Of a stretch of DNA of 64,000 bases, positions 16,209 to 23,802 are shown piece after piece. The stretch is from positions 124,001 through 188,000 of the forward strand of contig NZ_JAINVV010000007.1 of NCBI RefSeq assembly GCF_019880585.1, in the 5' to 3' direction. This DNA comes from Sphingomonas colocasiae (GTDB lineage Bacteria; Pseudomonadota; Alphaproteobacteria; Sphingomonadales; Sphingomonadaceae). The notes under the pieces were generated by a model. It was not told the DNA's origin. It saw nothing but the letters and a program-made list of their open reading frames with translations, and did no database searches. Numbering within the stretch: position 1 is the stretch's first letter; every line of letters begins with the position of its first letter. The position numbers and the translations under genes were made by a program.

Positions 16209-17624
16209 TCAGCCACGCGGCAGGCGCAGCGTCTGGATCTGGGTATATTCGTCGAGCCCATGCTGGCCGAACTCGACGCCGATGCCCGACTGCTTGGCGC
16301 CGCCGAACGGCACCAGGGGCGAGATGGTCGAATGGTCGTTGACCCAGGCGCTGCCCGATTCGAGCCGCATGGCGAGCGCCGCCGCCGCGCCGGGATCCGA
16401 CGACCAGACCGATCCGCCAAGCCCGTTCTCGCCGCGATTGGCGCGCGCCAGCGCATCCTCCGGATCGCTGAAGCGGATGACCGGCAGGATCGGGCCGAAC
16501 TGCTCCTCGTCGACGATGCGCATGCCATCACTCACATCGACGAGCACGGAGAGCGGGAAGAAATAGCCGTCGCCATCCGGCGCCTCGCCGCCGCTCAGGA
16601 ACCGGCCGCCATTGGCCTTCGCATCCTCGGCGAGCGCGCGGACATAGTCGTATTGCCTGCGGTTCTGGAGCGGGCCGAACTGGCTGTCCGCCCCGTCGCC
16701 CGGGCCGACGACCGCCGCCGCCGCCAGTTCCGCCAGCCGCGCCGCGACCGTGTCGTAGAGCGACTCATGGACATAGAGCCGTTTGATCGCCGCGCAGATC
16801 TGCCCGCTATTGCCGAACGAGGCGGAGAAGAGGCGCGGCACGATCGCGTCGACATCGGCGTCGGAAAGCACGATCGCGGCGTCGTTGCCGCCCAGTTCGA
16901 GCGTGAGGCGTTTCAGGTTCGCAGCGCCGTCGCGCATGATCGCGCGGCCCGTGCCCGTCGATCCGGTGAAGACGATCTTGTCGATGCCCGGATGGCGGGC
17001 GATGCCCGATCCGATCTCGACATCGCCGGTCACCACGTTGAACACGCCGGCGGGCAACACGGCGCTCGCCAGCTCGCCGATGCGCAGCGTCGTCAGCGGC
17101 GTGTTGGGCGACGGCTTCAGCACCACGCTGTTGCCCGCCAGCAGCGCGGGAATGACGTGCCAGATCGCGATCATCACCGGGAAGTTCCACGGCGTGATCG
17201 AACCGACCACGCCCAGCGGCTTGCGGTGGATCTCGATCACCGGGCCTTCGGGATTCTCGATGCGCTCCACCTTGGGGCGCAGCCCCGCCGTCGCGCGGAT
17301 CCAGTAGACCGCGCCGCCGATCTCGCCCTGCGCCGATTTGACGGGCTTGCCCTGCTCGCGCGACAGCAGCGCCGCCAGATCGGCCTGGTTCTCCTCGATC
17401 AGCGCGCCCAGCCGCAGCAGCGCATCGGCGCGCGCGTCGATCGGCGTCGCCGCCCAGCCCGGAAAGGCGGCGCGCGCGGCGGCGACCGCGTCGTCGAGCT
17501 GTTCGATCGTGGCGAGCGGGCAATGCGCGAAGGGCCGCCCGGTCGCCGGATCGATCACGTCGATCCGCCCGGCGCTTCCCACCGGCTGGCCGTTGATGAC
17601 GAGATTGAAGGGCGTATCGAGCAT
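16209..17624 (-). CDS. Aldehyde dehydrogenase, last gene of the hpa operon
   Basis: A 471-residue NAD(P)-dependent aldehyde dehydrogenase. The cofactor-binding region shows GSITPWNFPVMIAIWHVIPA and FTGSTGTGRAIM, the general base is the Glu of LELGGND, and the nucleophile is Cys in NSGQICAAIKR. I chose the ATG at 17624 (MLDTPFNLVINGQ) with AGAGGA upstream rather than the one at 17660. It follows hpaI after 47 bp and is probably cotranscribed. A role in oxidising an arylacetaldehyde to the arylacetate that enters the pathway fits the neighbouring aminotransferase and ThDP enzyme. Succinate semialdehyde is less likely, since gabD serves that step. Confidence 0.85.
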   Translation of the reverse strand: MLDTPFNLVINGQPVGSAGRIDVIDPATGRPFAHCPLATIEQLDDAVAAARAAFPGWAATPIDARADALLRLGALIEENQADLAALLSREQGKPVKSAQGEIGGAVYWIRATAGLRPKVERIENPEGPVIEIHRKPLGVVGSITPWNFPVMIAIWHVIPALLAGNSVVLKPSPNTPLTTLRIGELASAVLPAGVFNVVTGDVEIGSGIARHPGIDKIVFTGSTGTGRAIMRDGAANLKRLTLELGGNDAAIVLSDADVDAIVPRLFSASFGNSGQICAAIKRLYVHESLYDTVAARLAELAAAAVVGPGDGADSQFGPLQNRRQYDYVRALAEDAKANGGRFLSGGEAPDGDGYFFPLSVLVDVSDGMRIVDEEQFGPILPVIRFSDPEDALARANRGENGLGGSVWSSDPGAAAALAMRLESGSAWVNDHSTISPLVPFGGAKQSGIGVEFGQHGLDEYTQIQTLRLPRG

Positions 17625-17671
17625 TGCTGATCCTCTGGTGATGCGGGGCGATGGCCTCACCCCGATTATGT

Positions 17672-18436
17672 TCAGGCGGTTTCGGTCGCGCTCCGCAGCA
17701 GCGCGCGGGCGCCATTGGCGAGCAGCCCGACATCGGTGCCGATCGAGACGAAGGCGAAGCCCTGCGCGATCTTGGCGCGCGCATCGGCAAGGTCGAGCGC
17801 GAAGATGCCGGCCGGCTTGCCCGCCGCCGCGATCGCGGCGCGCGCCGTCTCGATCGCCGCCTGCACATCGGCATGGCGCGGATCGCCGAGATGGCCGAGC
17901 GAGGCGGCGAGATCGGCGGGGCCGATGAACAGCGCGTCGATCCCCTCGACCGCGGCGATCGCATCGACCGCGTCGAGCGCGGCGCGGCTTTCGATCTGCG
18001 CGATCAGCGCGACGCGTTCATGCGCTTGCCTGAGGTAGCTGGTGTCGGCGCCGAAGCGCGAGACGCGGCTGGTGGCGCTCGCCACCCCGCGCGTGCCGCG
18101 CGGCGGAAAGCGCGACGCGGAAACCAGCGCGGCCGCCTGCGCGGCGCTGTCGACCATCGGCAGCAGCAGCGTCTGGAAACCGATATCGAGATATTGCTTG
18201 ATATGGACGGGGTCGCCCACCGGCACGCGCGCGATCGGATGGACCGGATAGGGTGCTGCCGCCTGCAATTGCGCGAGCAGGGTCTGCAGCGTGTTGGGCG
18301 CATGCTCGCCGTCGAACAACAGCCAGTCATAGCCCGCCTGCGCGCAGATCTCGGCGGTATAGGGGGTGGCCAGCGCCTGCCAGAGCCCGAGGCGCGCGGT
18401 GCCGGCGGCGTGGATCCAGTCTCCGAACGCGCTCAT
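17672..18436 (-). CDS. hpaI: 4-hydroxy-2-oxoheptane-1,7-dioate aldolase
   Basis: A 254-residue class II metal-dependent aldolase of the HpcH/HpaI family. It splits 4-hydroxy-2-oxoheptanedioate into pyruvate and succinate semialdehyde, the last carbon-carbon cleavage of the homoprotocatechuate pathway. Seen motifs include [30 protein letters not shown] (catalytic His and nearby acid), the metal-binding Glu in [11 protein letters not shown], and [16 protein letters not shown]. Its ATG overlaps the hpaH stop codon (ATGA). The length agrees with E. coli HpaI (about 262). The succinate semialdehyde it releases would be used by the gabD-like gene at 23802. Confidence 0.92.
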   Translation of the reverse strand: MSAFGDWIHAAGTARLGLWQALATPYTAEICAQAGYDWLLFDGEHAPNTLQTLLAQLQAAAPYPVHPIARVPVGDPVHIKQYLDIGFQTLLLPMVDSAAQAAALVSASRFPPRGTRGVASATSRVSRFGADTSYLRQAHERVALIAQIESRAALDAVDAIAAVEGIDALFIGPADLAASLGHLGDPRHADVQAAIETARAAIAAAGKPAGIFALDLADARAKIAQGFAFVSIGTDVGLLANGARALLRSATETA

Positions 18437-19239
18437 GCGAAGCGCACCGAAATGGTGCCCAGCGGGCCGAAATCGACATGGAAGCTGTCGCCCGCGCGCG
18501 CCGGGACGGGCGCGGTGAAGCTGCCGCCCAGGATGATCTCGCCGGCTTCCAGCACCTCGCCATAGGGGTGCAGCTTGTTGGCGAGCCAGGCGGGGCCGTG
18601 CGCGGGATGGCCGAGCACCGCCGCGGCGACGCCCGAATCCTCGATCACGCCGTTCCTGAAGATCAGCGCGGAAACCCAGCGCAGGTCCACGTCCATCGGC
18701 CGCACCGGGCGGCCGCCCAGCACCAGCCCGGCATTGGCGGCATTGTCCGAAATCGTATCGAACACCTTGCGCGTCGTGCCCGTGGCCTTGTCCACCTGTT
18801 CGATGCGCGCGTCGATGATCTCGATCGCGGGCACGATATAGTCGGTGGCGTCGAGCACATCGAACAGCGTGCAATCGGGGCCGGACAGCCGCTGCTTCAG
18901 GCGGAAGGCGAGTTCCACCTCGACGCGCGGCACGATGAAGCGCTCGATCGGGATATCGCGCCCGTCGGGAAACAGCATATCGTCGAGCAGCAGGCCGTAA
19001 TCGGGCTCGTCGATATTGGAGGAGCGCTGCATCGCGCGGCTCGTCAGCCCGATCTTGTGGCCGATCGGCTTGCGGCCATCGGCGATCTTCTTCTTCGTCC
19101 AGGCGCGCTGGACGGCATAGGCATCCTCGATCGTCATGTCGGGATGGGCGAGCGAGAGCTGCGAAATCTGCGTGCGGCCGCGTTCGGCCGCGTCGAGCCG
19201 CTCCGCGATCGCGGCGATCTGGTCGGTGGTCAGCGTCAT
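18433..19239 (-). CDS. hpaH: 2-oxo-hept-4-ene-1,7-dioate hydratase
   Basis: The 268-residue product belongs to the hydratase/decarboxylase family (MhpD/HpaH) in the FAH fold. It adds water to 2-oxohept-4-enedioate, giving the substrate of HpaI. Characteristic segments are [19 protein letters not shown], the metal-binding acids in [23 protein letters not shown], and [21 protein letters not shown] chose the ATG at 19239 ([19 protein letters not shown]); the upstream in-frame residues are unrelated. The gap to hpaF is four bases and the stop codon overlaps hpaI. Confidence 0.92.
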   Translation of the reverse strand: MTLTTDQIAAIAERLDAAERGRTQISQLSLAHPDMTIEDAYAVQRAWTKKKIADGRKPIGHKIGLTSRAMQRSSNIDEPDYGLLLDDMLFPDGRDIPIERFIVPRVEVELAFRLKQRLSGPDCTLFDVLDATDYIVPAIEIIDARIEQVDKATGTTRKVFDTISDNAANAGLVLGGRPVRPMDVDLRWVSALIFRNGVIEDSGVAAAVLGHPAHGPAWLANKLHPYGEVLEAGEIILGGSFTAPVPARAGDSFHVDFGPLGTISVRFA

Positions 19240-19243
19240 GGTT

Positions 19244-19639
19244 CTAGCTCCGGCCCTGGGCAGCAAGGCGCTTGTGGATCGTGTTGTGCTTCCAGCCCTC
19301 CGCCTCCTCGACATAGAGCGAGAGCGCGAGCGGGCGGCGATCGAACAGGTCGCCCAACTGGGCTTTGACCGCGTCGAACATCTGCGTGAAGAATGCCTGG
19401 CGGAACGCGGCGTCGCGCCCCGCGCCCATCTTCACGTCGATATTGATGAAGGCGTCTTCGGGCCCGGCGCCGTCGGCGATCACATAGTCGCTGATCCGGA
19501 TCGCGCGGACGCGGATGCCGCCCACGGGAAACACCCCGCCCGAACGCTCGCGCATCTCCGCCGCGATCAGCGCGAGCAGGCCCTTCAGGTCGAAATCCCC
19601 TTCGAGATTGTCGGTCCATTCGACGGTCGCGTGCGCCAT
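19244..19639 (-). CDS. hpaF: 5-carboxymethyl-2-hydroxymuconate Delta-isomerase, lacking the N-terminal proline
   Basis: A 131-residue tautomerase-superfamily protein similar in length and layout to E. coli CHMI (126 aa). Shared features are the N-terminal strand, [18 protein letters not shown] and LALSLYVEE. It isomerises 5-carboxymethyl-2-hydroxymuconate before decarboxylation. The mature protein begins Ala-His (MAHATVEW) where the E. coli enzyme has Pro-His; Pro1 is the catalytic base in this superfamily. The codon is GCG, clearly alanine. Activity may be reduced or use another mechanism. The start codon overlaps the dioxygenase stop codon (TGATG). The function follows mainly from context. 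Confidence 0.85.
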   Translation of the reverse strand: MAHATVEWTDNLEGDFDLKGLLALIAAEMRERSGGVFPVGGIRVRAIRISDYVIADGAGPEDAFINIDVKMGAGRDAAFRQAFFTQMFDAVKAQLGDLFDRRPLALSLYVEEAEGWKHNTIHKRLAAQGRS

Positions 19640-20457
19640 CAGGCGATCTCCGCCGTGGCGATGAAGCAGCCGGTGCTGAAGATCGGGATCGGCGCGAAGA
19701 AATGCACGGTGCCCGGCCCGCGCGCGGCGGCGGCGGCGGCGATCAGCGTGCGGATCTCGAACCCGCCCTGCCCCGCATCGGCATAGGTTTCAGCGTCGGT
19801 ATAGGCGGTGAGCAATGCGCGGTCATTGAGCGCCCAGCGGCGCAGGAACTCGCGGTCCCACGCCTCGTTCACGCGGCCGCTGTCGGGCGTGGCGGGCCAG
19901 TGGGAAATGCCGCCCGTCGCCACCAGCGCGATCCGTTCGGGCACCGCGTCCGCCGCGCGGCGCAGCGCTTCGCCGAACGCCCAGGCGCGCGCCAGCGGCG
20001 CCAGCGGCGGCCCCTGGCAATTGATGTTCGCGGGGATCACCGTCAGGGTGTTTTCGGGATCGAGGAAGCTCAGCGGCACCATGATGCCGTGATCGAACTT
20101 CCATTCCTCGGCATAGGAGAGGTCGACGGTCTGCTGCACCTCCGCGATGATGCGGCGCGACAGCGCGGCATCGCCGCGCACCGTGCGATGCGGGATGCGC
20201 AGCCAGTCCGGATCCTCGATCGGCCCTTCATAACCATCGGCCATGCCGATCGCGAAGGACGGCATGTTGTTCATGAAGAAATTGGCGAAATGTTCGGCCG
20301 CGACGATGATCACCGCATCGGGCTTCGTCGCGTGCAGCGCGTCGCGCATCGCGTGATAGGCCGCGAAGAAGGGATCGCGCAGTTCCGGCGGCGCCAGATC
20401 GGCGCGCCCGGTGATGCCGGGGCCATGGCTGCAAATTCCGGTGAAGACGAGGCTCAT
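19639..20457 (-). CDS. Class III extradiol ring-cleavage dioxygenase, LigB/MhpB-like catalytic subunit
   Basis: A 272-residue LigB-superfamily protein. Likely Fe(II) ligands are His11 (CSHGPG), His56 (AAEHFANFF) and Glu234 (GGFEIRT). Acid/base histidines are His123 (KFDHGIMVPL) and His186 (GGISHWPA). The text is closer to MhpB/LigB than to E. coli HpaD. Given the hpaEFGHI neighbours, the likely substrate is homoprotocatechuate, cleaved between C2 and C3 to 5-carboxymethyl-2-hydroxymuconate semialdehyde. A LigA-like partner is encoded immediately upstream with ATGA overlap, suggesting a two-subunit enzyme. Catechol specificity is inferred from context only. Confidence 0.85.
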   Translation of the reverse strand: MSLVFTGICSHGPGITGRADLAPPELRDPFFAAYHAMRDALHATKPDAVIIVAAEHFANFFMNNMPSFAIGMADGYEGPIEDPDWLRIPHRTVRGDAALSRRIIAEVQQTVDLSYAEEWKFDHGIMVPLSFLDPENTLTVIPANINCQGPPLAPLARAWAFGEALRRAADAVPERIALVATGGISHWPATPDSGRVNEAWDREFLRRWALNDRALLTAYTDAETYADAGQGGFEIRTLIAAAAAARGPGTVHFFAPIPIFSTGCFIATAEIA

Positions 20458-20780
20458 ACGCCGGCAACCTTTTCATCCAGCCCGCTCGTCATCGCATAGA
20501 CGCCGTCGCGCACCGGGCCGTGCTGGCGAACGCCGTCGCGCATCATCTGCAGGTAATCCGCCCAGGCGATCTGCCTGAACGCCGCGAAATGCATCAGGAT
20601 CTGCCCGTTGACGCCCAGCACGTAGAGCAGGCCGATATCGGGCTGGAGCACCGCGCCCCGCTCCTCTTCGGTCAACGCATAGCGATCGGCGACCGCCGCC
20701 GCGTCGGCGGTGAATGCGTCCTGCAACGCGCGATCGCGGTTGAGTTCGAACAGCAGCCTGGAAAGCTGGTACAGGCTCAT
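20454..20780 (-). CDS. LigA-like small subunit of the extradiol dioxygenase
   Basis: The 108-residue, mostly helical protein resembles the alpha subunit (LigA domain) of protocatechuate 4,5-dioxygenase: MSLYQLSRLLFELNRDRALQ, then YALTEEERGAVLQPDIGLLY and VNGQILMHFAAFRQ. In LigAB this subunit caps the active site formed by LigB. Both ends overlap neighbours by four bases (hpaG2 upstream, the LigB-like gene downstream), so it is translationally coupled to its probable partner. E. coli HpaD works without such a subunit, so its presence in an hpa operon is notable. Confidence 0.82.
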   Translation of the reverse strand: MSLYQLSRLLFELNRDRALQDAFTADAAAVADRYALTEEERGAVLQPDIGLLYVLGVNGQILMHFAAFRQIAWADYLQMMRDGVRQHGPVRDGVYAMTSGLDEKVAGV

Positions 20781-21529
20781 GGCTGCCAGTCCACATGGTT
20801 GACCAGCCGGCCGATGCCCTCCACCTCGCACTCCACTTCGTCGCCCGGGGCGACAAAGGCCACGCCATGCGGCGTTCCGGTCAGGATCATGTCTCCGGGC
20901 TCCAGCGTCGTGATCGCCGAAAGATAGGCGATCAGATCGGCGATGGGGAAAACCATTTCGCCCGTGGAGCCCGACTGGACGGTCTTGCCGTTGATCCGCG
21001 TCGAGAGCGCCAGCGCCTGCGGATCGGCCACGTCGGCGGCATCGACGATCCACGGCCCCAGCGGCGTCAGCGCGTCGCGATTCTTCACGCGCAGGTTCGG
21101 CCGGTAATAATTCTCCAGATACTCGCGCACGGCATAGTCGCACGCGACGGTATAGCCGCCGACCAGCGCCAGCGCGTCGGCCGCCGCCACGTTGCGCGCG
21201 GTTTGGCCGATCACCGCCACCAGTTCGCATTCCGGGTGCATCTGCTCGGCGTCGCGCGGTCGCCAGGATGTGCCGCGATGCGCGACCAGGCTGTTCGCCC
21301 CCTTCAGGAAGACCAGCGGCTTGTCCGGCGCCTTGAAGCCCAGTTCGGCCGAGTGATCGGCATAGTTGAGCCCCAGCGCGAAGATCCGCGCGCCCGGCGT
21401 GACGGGGGGCAGCAGCACCGCCGAATCGAAAGGCAGCTCGATGCCGGAGGCCAGCCGGATCCGGCTGTCGTCTTCGGTCATCACACCCCATTGCTCGCGT
21501 CCGGCATGGACGAGGCGGACATGCTTCAT
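20777..21529 (-). CDS. hpaG2: HpaG C-half homologue (FAH family; isomerase/decarboxylase)
   Basis: The 250-residue protein corresponds to the C-terminal half of the E. coli bifunctional HpaG. Near-identical segments include ALGLNYADHSAELGFK, PLVFLKGANSL, DYAVREYLENYYRPNLRVKN and TLEPGDMILTGTPHGVA. Metal ligands are Glu-x-Glu in HPECELVAVIG and Asp in VACDYAVRE. It handles 5-oxopent-3-ene-1,2,5-tricarboxylate decarboxylation and/or the following isomerisation. Start MKHVRLVHAGREQW. Both ends overlap neighbouring genes by four bases. The N-terminal half is the separate gene hpaG1 immediately upstream. Confidence 0.92.
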   Translation of the reverse strand: MKHVRLVHAGREQWGVMTEDDSRIRLASGIELPFDSAVLLPPVTPGARIFALGLNYADHSAELGFKAPDKPLVFLKGANSLVAHRGTSWRPRDAEQMHPECELVAVIGQTARNVAAADALALVGGYTVACDYAVREYLENYYRPNLRVKNRDALTPLGPWIVDAADVADPQALALSTRINGKTVQSGSTGEMVFPIADLIAYLSAITTLEPGDMILTGTPHGVAFVAPGDEVECEVEGIGRLVNHVDWQP

Positions 21530-22137
21530 GGTCGGCCTCCTTCTGCCGCGCCAAGCGTCACCGTCAGCCCCGCAAGGCCGTTCGCGGCGATCTCGATCCG
21601 GTCGCCCGCGCGGCCGATCGGCGCGTCGCCGGCGACGCCCGCCAGCAGCATGTCCCCCGGCAGCAGCGACATATAGGCGGTGACGTCGGCGATCGCGGTG
21701 CGGACGTCGCGGTGCAGGCGCGACAGGTTCCAGCGATGGACCTCCGCGCCGTTCACCGTCGTCACGATCTCCAGATCGTCCAGCGCGGCGGGAACCACGC
21801 CGGCATCGCCCACCGCCAGCAGGCCGTCGCGCCCCAGTTCGGCGATGGCGGGCCGGAAGAAGCTCTGGTGCGGCACCGCGAGGTCGAGCGCCAGCCGCGC
21901 CGCGCCGAAACCCGTCACCGTCCGCTGCAACGCGATCGTCGCGCCCAGCACCAGCCCGTCCGCGCCCTGCGGCACGGCGATGGCCGCGCCGCCCCGCACG
22001 ATGCCCGGCCCGGACTTCACATAGAGCACCGGCGCCCTGGGTGGCTGGCCATAGGGCTTTTCGTGAAACGCCGGATCCAGCGCGCTCAGTTGCGCGCCGT
22101 CATTGAGTGCGATTCCATATGCGGTGCCCGCGAACAT
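21526..22137 (-). CDS. hpaG1: HpaG N-half homologue (FAH family)
   Basis: The 203-residue protein corresponds to the N-terminal half of E. coli HpaG: FAGTAYGIALNDGAQLSAL, FHEKPYGQPPRAPVLYVK, LVLGATIALQRTV and QSFFRPAIAELGRDGLL. As in the E. coli N-half, the Glu-x-Glu metal site is absent (GATIAL instead), so hpaG2 should carry the metal centre. I prefer the ATG at 22137, preceded by GAGCAGG; an earlier ATG at 22206 would start inside the promoter region. It is the first gene of the eight-gene minus-strand operon. A TTAACACGATAA motif lies about 45 bases upstream. Confidence 0.88.
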   Translation of the reverse strand: MFAGTAYGIALNDGAQLSALDPAFHEKPYGQPPRAPVLYVKSGPGIVRGGAAIAVPQGADGLVLGATIALQRTVTGFGAARLALDLAVPHQSFFRPAIAELGRDGLLAVGDAGVVPAALDDLEIVTTVNGAEVHRWNLSRLHRDVRTAIADVTAYMSLLPGDMLLAGVAGDAPIGRAGDRIEIAANGLAGLTVTLGAAEGGRP

Positions 22138-22178
22138 CCTGCTCTCGATCGGTTTGAATGAGGCCCAAGGGATGATAC

Positions 22179-22190
22179 TTAACACGATAA
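22179..22190. promoter_or_regulatory. TTAACACG-type motif, hpaG1 side
   Basis: TTAACACGATAA, preceded by GATAC and followed by ATGTC, lies 42 bases upstream of the hpaG1 start codon. It is the first of two copies in the divergent hpaG1-hpaE region. Confidence 0.65.
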
Positions 22191-22260
22191 ATGTCAACCG
22201 GAGCATTCGGCGCTTCGGGGCCAGAAGTGGTTTGACGGCGGCGAAACTCCGAGTATATAT

Positions 22261-22272
22261 TTAACACGATAA
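22261..22272. promoter_or_regulatory. TTAACACG-type motif, hpaE side
   Basis: TTAACACGATAA, preceded by GAGTATATA and followed by CCATTTC, lies 21 bases upstream of hpaE and overlaps its probable transcription start. The two copies are direct repeats 82 bases apart, suitable for repression of both divergent operons. Confidence 0.65.
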
Positions 22273-22293
22273 CCATTTCATTCGGAGATACCC

Positions 22294-23802
22294 ATGCCCG
22301 CCAAGCGCCGCGAACTGGCTCTGAAAACCACCGAGCCGTTCCGCACCCGGCCGCTGGGCCATTATATCGCGGGCGCGGCCGTTTCCGGCGATGGAGAGGC
22401 GTTCCCGATCTATGATCCGTCGACCGGCGAGGAGCTGGGCCAGGCGAAGGACGCGACCCCCGCCGAACTCGATTCGGCGGTCGACGCCGCCGTCGGCGCC
22501 TTCCATGGCTGGGCAACCACCCCCGGCGAGAAGCGCAAGGAGATCCTGCACAGGATCGCCGACGGCATCGAGGCGCGCGCCGACGAGATCGCTTCGATCG
22601 AATGCCTGGACGCGGGGCAGACCTGGCGTTTCATGTCGAAGGCGGCATTGCGCGGCGCCGAGAATTTCCGCTTCTTCGCCGATCGCGCGCCGGGCGCCGC
22701 CGATGGGCAGGCGCTGCCCTCCCCCGGCCATCTCAACGTCACGACGCGCTATCCGATCGGCCCGGTCGCGGTGATCACGCCGTGGAACACGCCCTTCATG
22801 CTGTCCACATGGAAGATCGCGCCCGCGCTGGCCGCCGGCTGCACCGTGGTGCACAAGCCCGCCGAATGGTCGCCCTATTCGGCGCGGCTGCTCGTCGAGA
22901 TCGCGCATGATGCGGGGCTGCCCGCCGGCGTGTTCAACTCGGTCAACGGCCTGGGCGAATCGACCGGACGGCGGCTGACCGAACATCCCGGCATCAAGGC
23001 GATCGCCTTTGTCGGCGAATCGAAGACGGGCAGCGCGATCATGAAGCAGGGTGCGGACACGCTGAAGCGCGTCCATTTCGAACTGGGCGGCAAGAATCCG
23101 GTGATCGTGTTCGACGATGCCGATCTGGAGCGCGCGCTCGATGCCGTGGTCTTCATGATCTATTCGCTCAACGGCCAGCGCTGCACATCCTCGTCGCGCG
23201 TGCTGGTGCAGCGTTCGATCTATGACGGCTTCGTCGCGCGCATCGCCGAACGCGCCGCCGCGCTGAAGGTGGGCGATCCCTTCGATCCCGCCACCGAGGT
23301 CGGCCCGCTGATCCATGAGCGCCATCTGGGCAAGGTGTGCAGCTATGCCGAGATCGCGCAAGGCGACGGCGCAACGATCGCGGCGGGCGGCAAGCGGATC
23401 GACCGGCCCGGCTATTTCTATTCCCCCACGCTCTACACCGCCGCCGAACAGACGATGCGGATCGCGCGCGAGGAGATTTTCGGCCCCGTGCTCACCGCCA
23501 TCCCCTTCGACGACGAGGCGGATGCGATCGCCAAGGCCAATGACGTGGATTACGGCCTGGCCGGCTATGTGTGGACGCGCGACATCGGCCGCGCGCTGCG
23601 CGTGTCGAACGCGCTGGAAGCGGGCATGGTCTGGGTGAACAGCGAGAATGTGCGCCACCTGCCCACCCCGTTCGGCGGGGTGAAGGCCAGCGGCATCGGC
23701 CGCGACGGCGGAGACTGGAGCTTCGATTTCTACATGGAAACCAAGAATCTCGCCTTCGCCACCGGCGAGCACAAGATCATGAAGCTGGGCGCGGGCAACT
23801 GA
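22294..23802 (+). CDS. hpaE: 5-carboxymethyl-2-hydroxymuconate semialdehyde dehydrogenase
   Basis: A 502-residue NAD-dependent aldehyde dehydrogenase. It oxidises the ring-cleavage product to 5-carboxymethyl-2-hydroxymuconate. Features are VAVITPWNTPFMLSTWKIAP, FVGESKTGSAIM, the general-base Glu in FELGGKNPVIV, and the nucleophile Cys in NGQRCTSSSRVLV, the last being HpaE-like. The start MPAKRRELALKTTEPFR follows ATTCGGAGAT. It is divergent from hpaG1 and shares a regulatory region with two TTAACACGATAA sites. The stop codon overlaps the gabD start (TGATG). Confidence 0.92.
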   Translation: MPAKRRELALKTTEPFRTRPLGHYIAGAAVSGDGEAFPIYDPSTGEELGQAKDATPAELDSAVDAAVGAFHGWATTPGEKRKEILHRIADGIEARADEIASIECLDAGQTWRFMSKAALRGAENFRFFADRAPGAADGQALPSPGHLNVTTRYPIGPVAVITPWNTPFMLSTWKIAPALAAGCTVVHKPAEWSPYSARLLVEIAHDAGLPAGVFNSVNGLGESTGRRLTEHPGIKAIAFVGESKTGSAIMKQGADTLKRVHFELGGKNPVIVFDDADLERALDAVVFMIYSLNGQRCTSSSRVLVQRSIYDGFVARIAERAAALKVGDPFDPATEVGPLIHERHLGKVCSYAEIAQGDGATIAAGGKRIDRPGYFYSPTLYTAAEQTMRIAREEIFGPVLTAIPFDDEADAIAKANDVDYGLAGYVWTRDIGRALRVSNALEAGMVWVNSENVRHLPTPFGGVKASGIGRDGGDWSFDFYMETKNLAFATGEHKIMKLGAGN

